DNA of 64,000 nt from positions 1-64,000 of the forward strand of contig JASANE010028610.1 in assembly GCA_030248225.1 (NCBI GenBank), read 5' to 3'. Positions 1-9,964 of this stretch are shown in pieces; positions within the stretch are counted from its first letter, which is position 1; each line of letters opens with the position of its first letter. Origin of the DNA: Trileptium ribeirensis. Its lineage: Eukaryota > Nematoda > Enoplea > Enoplida > Thoracostomopsidae. The notes below the pieces were generated by a model. The model was given only the letters and a program-made list of their open reading frames with translations, was not told the DNA's origin and made no database searches. The translations under genes were made by a program, and so were the position numbers.

Positions 1-889
1 GAGAAGATACGTTTTGCTTACCGTTTGAAGATGGTGATGAATCGTCCGTCCCCTGAATGCAATTGGGCTTGATGCAGCACAGCGACGAGAGGCTGTTAGA
101 TACCGTCGTTGAACTCGGAATCACTGGACACCTTGAGCCGTAAATGAGAAGTTAGAAAAAGACGTGAAAACCGCAAGGCTAAGGGATCGCTGTAGATGTT
201 GTAGCGGGGTGAATGCAACGATTCTAATGATGATTGGGAAGATTGTGAAAGACTTATTGTTGCTGCTATGATGTTCGCGGAGCACCTGTAACACTGATAC
301 GTGAGTGGTCTACCAGTGATGTCATGAATTTATACTGTTCACAATAAACCGGTAATGAGAAGAATGATGCCCAGTATAGAGTGACGATTGATAGATTGTT
401 TCTTTGATATGATTCAGGGTTGAATCGGTTGTCATGGCAGATAGATGGTCGAAGCATGGCTAATTCGCATAAGTTGAAACAGATGTGGCGATACAGACGA
501 AGTTATGTCATTGTTGATACACATCATATACGTTGTACATCTATGTTCACGGTTTCGCTTCTAGTAGCCGCAGCACATTATTATGCTTATTAATATAATA
601 TCTGAAAATAGCATTGGTGTGTAGAATTGGCCGTCACAACGTGCACTCACGATGTAACCGCGCTGGGGCGCCCAGCAAATCATACACCATTGTTCGTTGT
701 CTTCTCTCCTGGAAAAACAAAAGGCAGCACCATAAAGGTTCTAACCAAAGTCGCGACTTGATGTTGTTACAAAAGAATACTGCTATCCACGTCAAACTAA
801 TATGTACGAGAAACAGGTGGCCGTGATAATCTGATAATAACACATTGACTGATGTATTAAACGGATGCAAATCCCGACTCGTCGGGACA
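1..889 (-). repeat. 3' LTR of BEL/Pao element, cut by window edge
   Basis: This stretch is repeated at 6939-7834 with roughly 25 differences by eye, or about 3 percent. Its right edge is defined because similarity to the other copy stops after 'gtcgggaca'. Read on the minus strand, the LTR therefore starts TGTCCCGACGAG, giving the usual TG start. The other end, which should finish in CA, lies just outside the window, so the target-site duplication cannot be checked. The coding strand of the element is minus, so this is the 3' copy. No polypurine tract stands out at 890-910. Confidence 0.9.
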
Positions 890-975
890 CTCCGGACGAC
901 AAATGTTCGAGTTTCAAAAGGTTAGTTGATTGGTTAAAACGGTTAATGTACTGCTATCAAATTAAACTATTACTC

Positions 976-2985
976 CTAGAGACGCCACTGATGGGCAGAA
1001 AAGGAATGGATCTCCGTTAGAGTTTTGAAAATGTTATCACGAGCCGGCAGTATTAACGCAGCAATTTCAGAACTAGTCCGAGCAAAGCAATCGACTGCTC
1101 GCTGTGCGTCTTCCACTTCCGCTTCCGTAAATCCTTCGAAGCCTTCATCATTACTATCGACAGATGTGTTCGTTGTCTCATTAGCAGCTTCGTCGAAATT
1201 CGCCACTTGTTGATCAGGTGCGTTCAGTGATTCTGACGTCGATGTGCTGATTGTAGGGATCACCGGCTCAGAATTAGCCTCACCCGATCGATCGTCGGAG
1301 ACTTCGAGGCGATACAAATGACAAACGGACCGCCTTATCTGGTGACCCGACGGTAGTTGTACAATCGCAGATCTGATTTCGCCATCGCCACTCATAATCA
1401 GTTCTGTAATCTTCCCGACTTTCCACGTACCGCGGGGAGCGTCACTGTTCTTTACGATGACAACCTCGTGTACTCGAGGTTTCGAATGATCAACTACCCG
1501 GCTCTGTTTGTGCTTGGATTGTCCTCTTTCTCGTAGACTTACTAAGTAATCGTCGTACCACTGGGCCCATAAGTTTTTCAATCGACGTTGGCGATGTTTC
1601 CAATAACGTAAGAGTTGCTTTGCAGCATCTCCGCCTTCCGGACGAGCGTTCGTAGGAACATCTGGTAAGGAAGTCGAAAGCTCAGTTAGGAAGTCCACTG
1701 GACGCGACGCGGCTTCAGAGCCGACGTCGCTATACACGTATGTCAACGGCCGACTGTTCACAATGGCTTCGACTTCGGCCACCAAGGTAACAAACTCATC
1801 CCAGCGTAAGAGCTTCCGACCAACCGTTAGTCGGAACGCATTTTTAACCAACGTAACCAACCTCTCATAAAATGCCCCTTGCCAAGGGGCCAATTGTATG
1901 GTAAATTTCCACTGAATATCAATATTTGAAACGTAGGAAAGGACATCATCGGCGTCAAAAATCTGTCTCCATGCTCGTTCATATAATTCCTTGACTATGC
2001 GGAACTGTGATGCGTTGTCTGAAATTATCTGCTCCGGGCAACCCCGACGAGAAACAATCCTGCTGACGCAGTCAACGAAACACTGTGATGTGCAGTCCAT
2101 CACTGGCTCCAGATGTATAGCTCTAATGGCTAGACAAGTAAACAGACATACCCACATTTTCGCTGTGGACCCATCATTTGCGATCACATTCACCGGTCCC
2201 ATATAGTCCAACCCGGTAAATTGAAAGGGTTTGCATTTCGCTAGTCGCTCGCGGGGCCATGGCGGCATGCGGGGTAAAGCGAACGGTGGGCCTTTAAATC
2301 GTTTACAGACCAGGCAACGCGTAAGTACCTTCCGTACTGCATTCAGTCCGTGTGGTATCCAGAAGTTCCTGCGTATTCGACTAAGTGTATGGCTAATACC
2401 CGCATGGCTTAGTTGTTCATGTGCTTGCACGATGATCAAAGTAGTGATATGGTCGTTTTTTGGAAGAAGTATTGGCTGAATACAGGCAGGTTGAAGATCG
2501 GCTCGCTCCATTCGTCCAAAACACCTTAACAAGTTGTTTTCGTCAAGGCCAACGTCTAACTGAATGATTAACTGATGCCGCTTGCCCTCACGAATCGCTA
2601 ACATAAGGTCCCCAAAACAACGACGTTGAACGTACTTGATCCACATCATTTGAACAATCCGCAAATCGTCTGCCGTGACGCGTGTCCCAGTTGACAGATG
2701 CTCAAATACTACGTTCACATCTTTGTGGTTTGCACGGATATCTGGTGATACCTTTTCCCAAATGAAATATCTGAGGAATTTGAGGCACACGGCTGTTACC
2801 CTAAGTAGCTTGGCATACGATGAATATCGTGAAGCGCGTATATTCAGGGGTGATCGTTCGGGACACTCGTCCGTCGTGACCAGAGCGTGAAATACTTGCG
2901 GCCCTTGATTATTCACTATCGTTTCAAACACTGTATCTGTGAATGGACTGATGGTTGAATGCGTAGGCCAATCACTGACATTCAA
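976..2985 (-). CDS. BEL/Pao Pol: end of RNase H region, integrase and C-terminal domain
   Basis: An open frame of 669 residues codes for the integration half of a BEL/Pao Pol. It has a zinc-binding H2C2 region (HEQLSH, then CLVCK) around residues 190-235. The integrase core carries its acidic triad in the contexts FTGLDYMG, IISDNASQF and GAFYERLV. A C-terminal DUF5641-like domain follows, with the RGTWKVGKI and HLYRLEV motifs. The protein would insert the cDNA copy into host DNA. The same reading frame continues upstream past a single in-frame TAA near 3016 into the RT/RNase H block, so the break there is a nonsense change and not a frameshift. The final 90 residues or so are low-complexity and acidic. 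Confidence 0.88.
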   Translation of the reverse strand: MNVSDWPTHSTISPFTDTVFETIVNNQGPQVFHALVTTDECPERSPLNIRASRYSSYAKLLRVTAVCLKFLRYFIWEKVSPDIRANHKDVNVVFEHLSTGTRVTADDLRIVQMMWIKYVQRRCFGDLMLAIREGKRHQLIIQLDVGLDENNLLRCFGRMERADLQPACIQPILLPKNDHITTLIIVQAHEQLSHAGISHTLSRIRRNFWIPHGLNAVRKVLTRCLVCKRFKGPPFALPRMPPWPRERLAKCKPFQFTGLDYMGPVNVIANDGSTAKMWVCLFTCLAIRAIHLEPVMDCTSQCFVDCVSRIVSRRGCPEQIISDNASQFRIVKELYERAWRQIFDADDVLSYVSNIDIQWKFTIQLAPWQGAFYERLVTLVKNAFRLTVGRKLLRWDEFVTLVAEVEAIVNSRPLTYVYSDVGSEAASRPVDFLTELSTSLPDVPTNARPEGGDAAKQLLRYWKHRQRRLKNLWAQWYDDYLVSLRERGQSKHKQSRVVDHSKPRVHEVVIVKNSDAPRGTWKVGKITELIMSGDGEIRSAIVQLPSGHQIRRSVCHLYRLEVSDDRSGEANSEPVIPTISTSTSESLNAPDQQVANFDEAANETTNTSVDSNDEGFEGFTEAEVEDAQRAVDCFARTSSEIAALILPARDNIFKTLTEIHSFSAHQWRL

Positions 2986-3018
2986 CTTAGCCCATATAGG
3001 CCCCTCCCACCAGAGCGT

Positions 3019-4065
3019 TTATGATCGTATTTCCGTGCCGGATAGTCCTCGCGTTACAAGATCTGCCGGATTATCTTCGCTTCGAACGTGGCGATACTCC
3101 ACGTTACGCAATTCCCGTATAGTTTTGATACGATTCATAACGAAGACTTTCATCGGCTTGGCGCTAACTAACCAGCCTAATACACACGTTGAATCAGTCA
3201 TCAAAACGGCCTTGAGTTTTTTGTTACCAAGCGCTATACGTATAAAATTCGTTGCCTTAGCGGCGATTGTTAGCCCTAATAGCTCCAAACGTGGCATAGT
3301 CATTTCACTCTGAAGTTTCTTTTTAGGAGTAAGACGCGATTTGGCAAAAATTAAGTTTACCTGATATCCATTCGATACAGCGGTTCGTAGGTAAACTGCG
3401 GCCGCGTATGTATTGATCGACGCGTCTGAGAAGACGATGAGCAACGATTCGGTTGGAGAAATACATGCAATCTTTCGAGGAAACGGAATTTTGAATAATG
3501 GAGCAATAGTGTTGTGGATATGGTTCCATTTATCGCGAAAATCGTTCGAAAGAGGTTCATCCCAGCCGCAGCCGGTATTCCATAAATCGCGAAGGAAACA
3601 TTTTACTTGTTGTACACACGGTTGAAACAACCCTAGTGGATCATATACCGATGCCAATGCTTTCAATACATCTCGTTTCGTTTTACATTCTGCTGACTTT
3701 GACCAGTTGTCCTGAAGGTACATTAGATCAGTCTGGCTATTCAATTCAACGCCAAGAACCTTGGTAACTTTATCTGTCATCTGATCGTCAAATGGTATCT
3801 GGCGTAATATACTGGCATTGTGTTGGACTCTGATCACGGTAGATTTTATACCCGCTTGACTAAAAATACGCTTTGACTCGCGATAAAACGATACGGCATC
3901 GTCCACTGTCTGTACTCCGGTTATAACGTTATCTACGTATATGTTATCAAGAAGACGATATGCGACCTCAAACCGACTGCCGCATATGATACTGGATAAC
4001 CGCCGCCAATAAGAATGGGGCTGCAGACCGCACCGAAGGGAACACATGCAAATCGCAAAACACAT
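3019..4065 (-). CDS. BEL/Pao Pol: RT palm end and RNase H (fragment)
   Basis: This 348-residue open block holds the end of the reverse transcriptase palm and an RNase H domain. The RT active-site box reads NIYVDNVITG near residue 40; YVDN in place of YVDD is common in BEL/Pao. RNase H acidic positions appear in VFSDAS, PRLELLG and MTDSTCVLGW, with NPADLVTRG near the end. The earlier RT fingers are scattered over other frames from about 4070 to 4890, so this is not a full polymerase. The block ends at an in-frame TAA just before the integrase block. Confidence 0.8.
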   Translation of the reverse strand: MCFAICMCSLRCGLQPHSYWRRLSSIICGSRFEVAYRLLDNIYVDNVITGVQTVDDAVSFYRESKRIFSQAGIKSTVIRVQHNASILRQIPFDDQMTDKVTKVLGVELNSQTDLMYLQDNWSKSAECKTKRDVLKALASVYDPLGLFQPCVQQVKCFLRDLWNTGCGWDEPLSNDFRDKWNHIHNTIAPLFKIPFPRKIACISPTESLLIVFSDASINTYAAAVYLRTAVSNGYQVNLIFAKSRLTPKKKLQSEMTMPRLELLGLTIAAKATNFIRIALGNKKLKAVLMTDSTCVLGWLVSAKPMKVFVMNRIKTIRELRNVEYRHVRSEDNPADLVTRGLSGTEIRS

Positions 4066-5356
4066 ATGTTGTCGGGGTCTGAATAGAGCCTACCTCTATC
4101 TTTGAACCAAAGAAAACGGTTATCACATCTTTGTCGGGAGTCTGTAGAACGCGATTTGAAGGAACGCCTTCTCTATATCTGCGATGATAGCCACAACATG
4201 CAGCCGAAATCCAATCAGTGTATAAGGCACAGAGATCAGGCAAAGGAATTCCAGGTGCACCTCGGTATAAGCATTCATCGAAAATACATTCCTGGACCTC
4301 AATGCGCCGAGGGGTGGTAAACCATCCTTACTTTAGTTGCTGTTCTTACCACGTTTGACAACAGGGTGATGAGGAAGGTAATGCACTGGATATATCAAAT
4401 TATCTATCTCGTCGAACGGAACTCATTTCGATAACACCAGCGCTCAGCTGTTGTCTGATAAGCATTGTCCATACTCCTGACGAACCAGACTGTCTGCGGA
4501 CGCGAGTCGCTCTTGCAGTCGATTGAAACCTGCCTTGAGCCAAGCTGCGATTTGATGGGCAACAAGTGGCAGGTTGGACTTCCAAAGGAAACAGAACATG
4601 ATAGCAACCGTTTTGGAAATAAGACAAAGTATCTTCAAACTGCTGCCTCAGCTTCTGCATCATCATGATCGACAGGCTCATCGCTAATTCCAATTGTCTC
4701 CAAAGACCAGATCTCATCCACGTACTGGTGACTCCTGACCTGCTTTTGGAAGCAGTGGTGACAGTCACTAACGCAAAATCTAATGAGACACCGTAGATGC
4801 TCGTTCTGTGAGACAGAGCAGCACTGGTTCTTCAATATCTTCCTGGTCCGTATGATAACGACCTCCAAGCACCACGCCCAGGTAGTCAAAGGAATAAGAA
4901 AAATGCCGTTCTGTGTTTTTCCATCTGTCTTGATACCGTCGACAAATTCCCAAAAATAGTCTGAACCAATAAAGAAACCGTTGGTGGGCCATGCTGTGGG
5001 TCGGAATCGTCAGCCGATCTCCATACCAATCGCACTTATAACTCGCTGAGATTCCGGCGGGTCGTTTATTTGGGATCACAGTTAACATTGGGTAATGACC
5101 GTGCTGGTATAGGCACGTTGACTGTCTTAGTGGCACCGATTTCAATATAATTTCGAACGACACAGCGCTTGACGGAACACTCAGCGTACGGTTAGTAGCA
5201 AATACGGCAATTTGTCTCCAGGTTGGCTTTTGAGCATCGATCAACTAGATCTAATTGCAGACATCAACTTGTCGGTGACATATGTTGCCATGACTACCAC
5301 CAGTCAAGAATGATACGAGACCACGCTGACTTTACCTGTTCGTGGATTGCCGTAAC
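4066..5356 (-). pseudogene. BEL/Pao Pol: broken protease and N-terminal RT
   Basis: Short overlapping minus-strand frames contain recognisable BEL/Pao pieces that change frame several times. Examples are VDEIWSLETIG (start of RT) near 4720, an RT finger stretch over 4400-4640, and a PDLCALY piece near 4235. Protease-like sequence lies upstream to about 5356. Several frameshifts and stops are needed to explain this, so the element cannot make its own full Pol. This is a description of decay; the exact number of lesions needs an alignment to an intact relative. Confidence 0.7.
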
Positions 5357-6901
5357 TCAGCGATAGCAGTTGACAACAAAGAATGTTCTCCAAAACATAA
5401 CCCGACCATTGTGTTTGTGAGGAATCGTTCTTAGAGGCGACCTGGTTCGTGCTTGCGTTATCATCGTTTGGAACACTGGTTCTATGGACATTGCTGATGG
5501 TCTTAGGATTCCTCGTTTCGAACCGTATGTCGAACGGCACAGAGGAGTCGGGTGGTTACCCGAGCAGAAAAAGCACTTTAATCGCTGCCCATTAGTACGG
5601 CAATGAAAAGTTTTGTGTGTTCCACTCATACATCGGAGGCAACTCCCACGCTGTTCCAAACGTTTGACGCGCTGTTCCGCTGTTGGATATTGTTGACGTG
5701 CTTTATTGAAGTGATCACCCTTGCAGAAGTAGCAAGGACGTGGCGGTTTATTATTATCGGTTTTAGGGTCGACAGTAGTCATCGCTGACGTTTCCTTGGA
5801 GCTGAAAGACCAGTTTTCATTATCGGAGCTGGAACACAACGGTTTAGCAGATTTCGGCTGTTGGCGATGCCCAAACGGCTCCAAGTCGTTCAGTAATTCC
5901 TGAAGACTGGTGGATTTCTCGATAATTTCCCCTAATGCAACACGAAGTTGCCCAACTGTTGATTGTATGCCGACGCGTTTAATACGAGACATTTCTTTAA
6001 GAAATTCGGTCGGATATTTGCTAAGTATATCCATAATAAGAGAGCGATTATTGTCGATATCTTCACCCGCACTAGAGAGCTGCCGGAAGATCCGTTCACA
6101 TCGATCGTATGTCTTCTGTATCTCAGTGATGCGATTTGTAGATGATGGCATAAGCTTCAACTGACTGTATAAATTGCCGATTAGCTTTTCAGGGGGGCTT
6201 TGAAATCGTTTCGTAAGAATGGATACGGCAGTTTTATATCCATCATCGGTTATTTCTAATCCGTCGATTGCGGCTAGTGCAGTTCCTTTTAACTGCGCAC
6301 GCAAATATGAGAATTTTTCCACGCTTTCTAAATCTTTAGCGTCATGGACATTTGCCTTGAATATCGACCAAAATTGTGTCCATGCCAACAAATCACCATC
6401 GAAAGTGGGTAGTATGAGCTTTGGAAGTTTGGCGGACTTTGACTTTGTGTAGATTAGGGATGAATTGACTCGTGGATCGCTGCTACATGTAGGGGCCTGA
6501 GACTGATCAGTGGGTCTAACTGGTGACTGTAACCGGTTGAGTTGAGTTTGAAGTAGATGTAGCTGCGCTTTACCGGCGTCGATAACGTTAATATAGTTGT
6601 CCGACTTCTCCAAGTATGTTGCGTAGACTTGTTCTACTCCTGCAACGTCATCGCTAGAAAGTGTACTTATAAGCTGTTGCCATCCATCATTTTGTTCCTC
6701 TAGACCGCTTATCGATGCGGTTATCTTAGCTGTTAATGCGTCAATCGCGTCATACACTTCGCTAACGGCTATGTTGTTGTTTACATCGATCGATTTCGCC
6801 TTGCTCACAGTCTCGATGCTGTCAGCGATGAGTCCTTGTAGCCTGGATTTTCGAAGGCCTATACGCTGCCGTATTAGTCCTGATTTACTTGCAAAGGGCA
6901 T
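5357..6901 (-). CDS. BEL/Pao Gag-like protein
   Basis: This open frame of 514 residues would form the particle protein that packages the element RNA. It starts at the ATG closest to the right LTR, 38 bp inside it. An N-terminal helical region (DUF1759-like, with FSYLRAQLKGTA and AVSILTKRF) is followed by three zinc-knuckle-like motifs near residues 390-460. The first is CYFCKGDHFNKAR, in which the last Cys is replaced by Arg. The other two, CLRCMSGTHKTFHC and CFFCSGNHPTPLC, are complete. The frame ends where a protease would be expected to continue, and the continuation is found in another frame (5540-5304). Codon use is ordinary for a retroelement. Confidence 0.85.
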   Translation of the reverse strand: MPFASKSGLIRQRIGLRKSRLQGLIADSIETVSKAKSIDVNNNIAVSEVYDAIDALTAKITASISGLEEQNDGWQQLISTLSSDDVAGVEQVYATYLEKSDNYINVIDAGKAQLHLLQTQLNRLQSPVRPTDQSQAPTCSSDPRVNSSLIYTKSKSAKLPKLILPTFDGDLLAWTQFWSIFKANVHDAKDLESVEKFSYLRAQLKGTALAAIDGLEITDDGYKTAVSILTKRFQSPPEKLIGNLYSQLKLMPSSTNRITEIQKTYDRCERIFRQLSSAGEDIDNNRSLIMDILSKYPTEFLKEMSRIKRVGIQSTVGQLRVALGEIIEKSTSLQELLNDLEPFGHRQQPKSAKPLCSSSDNENWSFSSKETSAMTTVDPKTDNNKPPRPCYFCKGDHFNKARQQYPTAEQRVKRLEQRGSCLRCMSGTHKTFHCRTNGQRLKCFFCSGNHPTPLCRSTYGSKRGILRPSAMSIEPVFQTMITQARTRSPLRTIPHKHNGRVMFWRTFFVVNCYR

Positions 6902-6913
6902 AGTTCCCCGCTT

Positions 6914-6931
6914 CCGTTGCTCAGTGCGCCA
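6914..6931 (-). promoter_or_regulatory. Candidate tRNA primer-binding site of the BEL/Pao element
   Basis: Just inside the 5' LTR, after a 7-base gap, the minus strand reads TGGCGCACTGAGCAACGG. TGG at the start is what a primer-binding site needs to pair with a tRNA CCA end. The matching tRNA cannot be named from memory. Confidence 0.45.
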
Positions 6932-6938
6932 ATTTCTC

Positions 6939-7834
6939 TGTTACAAAATAACAGAGAAGATACGTTTGCTTACCGTTAGAAGTAGATGCGGATCGTCCGG
7001 TCCCTGAATGCAATTGGGCTTGATGCAGCACAGCGACGAGAGGCTGTTAGATACCGTCGTTGAACTCGGAATCACTGGACACCTTGAGCCGTAGAGGTTA
7101 AGAAAGACGTGAAAACCGCAAGGCTAAGGGATCTCTGTAGGTGTTGTAGCGGGGTGAATGCAACGATTCTAATGATGATTGGGAAGATTGTGAAAGACTT
7201 ATTGTTGCTTCTATGATGTTCGCGGAGCACCTGTAACACTGATACGTGAGTGGTCTACCAGTGATGTCATGAATTTATATTGTTCACAATAAACCGGTAA
7301 TGAGAAGAATGATGCCCAGTATAGAGTGACGATTGATAGATTGTTTCTTTGATATGATTCAGGGTTGAATCGGTTGTCATGGCAGGTAGATGGTCGAAGC
7401 ATGGCTAATTCGCATAAGTTGAAACAGATGTGGCGATACAGACGAAGTTATGTCATTGTTGATACACATCATATACGTTGTACATCTATGTTCACGGTTT
7501 CGCTTCTAGTAGCCGCAGCACATTATTATGCTTATTAATATAATATCTGAAAATAGCATTGGTGTGTAGAATTGGCCATCACAACGTGCACTCACGATGT
7601 AACCGCGCTGGGGCGCCCAGCAAATCATCCGCCATTGTTCGTTGTCTTCTCTCCTGGAAAAACAAAAGGCAGCACCAGAAAGGTTCTAACCAAAGTCACG
7701 ACTTGATGTTGTTACAAAAGAATACTGCTATCCACGTCAAACTAATATGTACGAGAAACAGGTGGCCGTGATAATCTGATAATAACACATTGACTGATGT
7801 ATTAAACGGATGCAAATCCCGACTCGTCGGGACA
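6939..7834 (-). repeat. 5' LTR of BEL/Pao element
   Basis: A complete LTR of 896 bp. On the minus strand it runs from TGTCCCGACG to TTTTGTAACA, so it has TG...CA ends. It matches 1-889. Both LTRs hold the same short ORFs, which have no coding meaning. The 5' promoter of the element should lie here, facing left, away from the exchanger exons. Confidence 0.9.
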
Positions 7835-7839
7835 CCCCC

Positions 7840-8640
7840 AAGGTTCGGGGTCAAAGGTCAAAATGAGGATTTTTCACCTATATTTTTGTATACTTCACGG
7901 ACGCCACCTTATTTCTATCTTAACTTTCGAATTGTTTCGCTGGTTGGTGTTATTTCATAGCGAAATGCCTATGCCTCTTTTTTGTTTTCCGATTAAGCCT
8001 CCGGTTCTAGAGTTACGGGGTTTGAGGTATGGTGCTCCAATGGTTCCCCGACCGAAAGTTCGAAAATTTGTTCTGACGTCCTGGGCGGCTGAAAAGTTTC
8101 ACTTGGGGGTTTTCGGGTATGGGAAACTCATTGCCGGTGTTGGTTTTGCTCTGTGGTCCATGGGTGCGGGGATATGGTACCAACAAGGTTCGGGGTCAGA
8201 GAGCAAAATAAAGGTTTTTACCTCTTTTTAGTACCCGTGACATAAACGATATTATTTTTATCTTAACTTTCGAATTTTTTCACTGGTTGGGTTTATTTTA
8301 TAGTCAAACGATGAATGCCGATGCCTCTTTCTTTGGTTTTCGATTACGGCAACGGTTCATGGGGTTTGAGGCATGGCACCCCCGTGGTTCGACGACACAA
8401 AATTCAAAAATTTGTTCTGACGTCCTGGGCGTCTGAAAAGTTTTACTTGGAGGCTTTTGGGCATGGCAATGTTGATTTTGCTCTGTGATGCATGGTTCCG
8501 TGGATACGGGGGTATGGCGCCGCCATGGCTCATCGATCCAAAATTCCTAATTTTACTGTTACGTCCTGTTAGGCTGATAGCTTGCACTCGGGGGTTTTGG
8601 GGCATGGGAAACTTATTGCCGCTGTTAGTTTTATTTTAAC
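7840..8640. repeat. Tandem repeat, about 345-bp unit, 2.3 copies
   Basis: 'aaggttcggggtc' starts a unit at 7840 and again at 8185. Later blocks in the unit, such as 'gacgtcctgggcg(g/t)ctgaaaag', recur at about 8076 and 8420. A third partial copy near 8550-8640 seems to have lost about 200 bases. The 122-residue plus-strand ORF here lies wholly in the repeat and is not a gene. Confidence 0.75.
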
Positions 8641-9441
8641 TTGTGCGCTATTGTGTGATATCCACATATAACATATCGACGTATGTTATCGATAGCTGAT
8701 TGGCTGTGCACGCAAAAGCCGTATGTGTAACTATGGTTCACTACGTTCTGCAATCTCTGTAAAGTTACTAGTTGATTTGGCGGGTTTCCTCCTGTTTTCT
8801 AAGATGGCTAGCAAAGCAACAAAACGCTATAACAAAATCTTTTGGAATTCCTAAGCCATATTTACAACCGGTGTCGGATGCAAGATTCCACAGTGGAGAA
8901 CACTCGGATTTCACCACCTTGGCAGTTAGACTAGCACTAGTTATTTAAGACATTTTAGTCCATTTTAAATAAGACCCTGAAAATTTCTGGGTGTTAAATT
9001 GCCTTTTATTCCCAGTAATTTTCGTGAGGAAATCGGGACCCAGTAATTTTTTGTGGAACAAATGTTATCCCCTTCAATTTTAAAGTGGGCCATCTATCTC
9101 TAATTTTGTTTCATTGGTAAAGCTAGAAGATATACGCTACAACAGTTAGTAATAATGCAAGCTAGTAGTTGTAGAAATAATGTTTATGTTACTAAACAGA
9201 GTTATCTTAAGTACTACATAATAGCCTGCCTGACGAGGAACTATGGTAAAGCGTTTTGAAACTAGCTTCTATAAAGTAATGTCATGTTTATTTATCTGAT
9301 TTATGTATCATATGTAGCAGAGTTTGTGTGATTTTCAAAATCTGTATTTTCCTGTTAATGTATATTTTCTCAACTCGATAGAATTAAGGGATTTAAATTT
9401 ACAAGTCTTAACTATTTTGTCGATAAAAGTAGTATGGTAAA
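8641..9441. other. Intronic sequence without a recognised feature
   Basis: AT-rich sequence upstream of the first visible exchanger exon. I found no exon matching the exchanger N-terminus on either strand and no clear repeat. Confidence 0.4.
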
Positions 9442-9796
9442 ACTGGCCTGTCCACAGCCCTCCGAAAAGTGGGGGGGGGCGGTGAAACTTCGGGGGGCCC
9501 AAAATTTCTTTCGGGGGAAAATTAAATGGAGGGTATAATTTTTGCTTAAAAATACTAAATATTTCCATATTTTTCAAGCTAAAAACGATATTTTAGCATT
9601 ATAAATAGTGGTAATCAATGTTTAAAAACAATTTGCAAACAAAAAACATAAACTTTTAGACAAAAAATTTTTTGGAATAAGTTGAATATGGGGGGTTTCG
9701 GCTGAGTGAGGGGACGGACATGGAGGAAAATCTTAGTAACATGGTGGATTTGAAAAGAGGGGGTCCCCCACCCCCCTCCACTGCGGACAGGCCAGT
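9442..9796. mobile_element. G-rich MITE, copy 1
   Basis: The ends are perfect 12-bp inverted repeats: ACTGGCCTGTCC at 9442 and GGACAGGCCAGT at 9785. A long G run (cggtgaaacttcgggggg) lies near the left end. Inverted or diverged relatives are at about 20636-20996 and 32888-33225. No coding capacity, so it is non-autonomous. The target duplication is not clear. Confidence 0.65.
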
Positions 9797-9886
9797 CAAT
9801 TCTTGAGAAAATTTGTTATTAAAAATTTCCTAATGATACTAGGTAATGAAACTAATAAAGTATTGTTTGTTACACTATATTAACAG

Positions 9887-9964
9887 GCAACGTTTGATCC
9901 GGAAATTTTCTTCAACGTCTTATTGCCACCAATTATTTTCAACGCTGGTTATAGCTTAAAGCGA
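9887..9964 (+). CDS. SLC9A6/7/9: Exchanger exon A
   Basis: Acceptor AACAG at 9882-9886 and donor GTAAGT at 9965. Twenty-six codons, phase 0 at both ends, ending in AGYSLKR. This is the segment with the double proline that contributes to the ion path. Confidence 0.95.

Larger units (their letters stand above)
1..7834 (-). mobile_element. BEL/Pao LTR retrotransposon, nearly complete, defective
   Basis: Order on the minus strand: LTR, candidate primer-binding site, Gag with zinc knuckles, broken protease and RT, YVDN RT end, RNase H, integrase, LTR. The LTRs differ by about 3 percent, so the insertion is fairly old, yet gag and integrase remain open. The element lies upstream of, and antisense to, the first visible exchanger exon, so it is probably in an intron of that gene. 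Some left-end bases are outside the window. Confidence 0.88.

Noticed and set aside
614..870. Short ORFs in the LTRs, repeated at 7559-7771
   Set aside because: Present in both LTR copies and overlapping on opposite strands; LTR sequence, no coding features.
7863..8231. 122-residue plus-strand ORF
   Set aside because: Lies in the 345-bp tandem repeat and changes between repeat copies.
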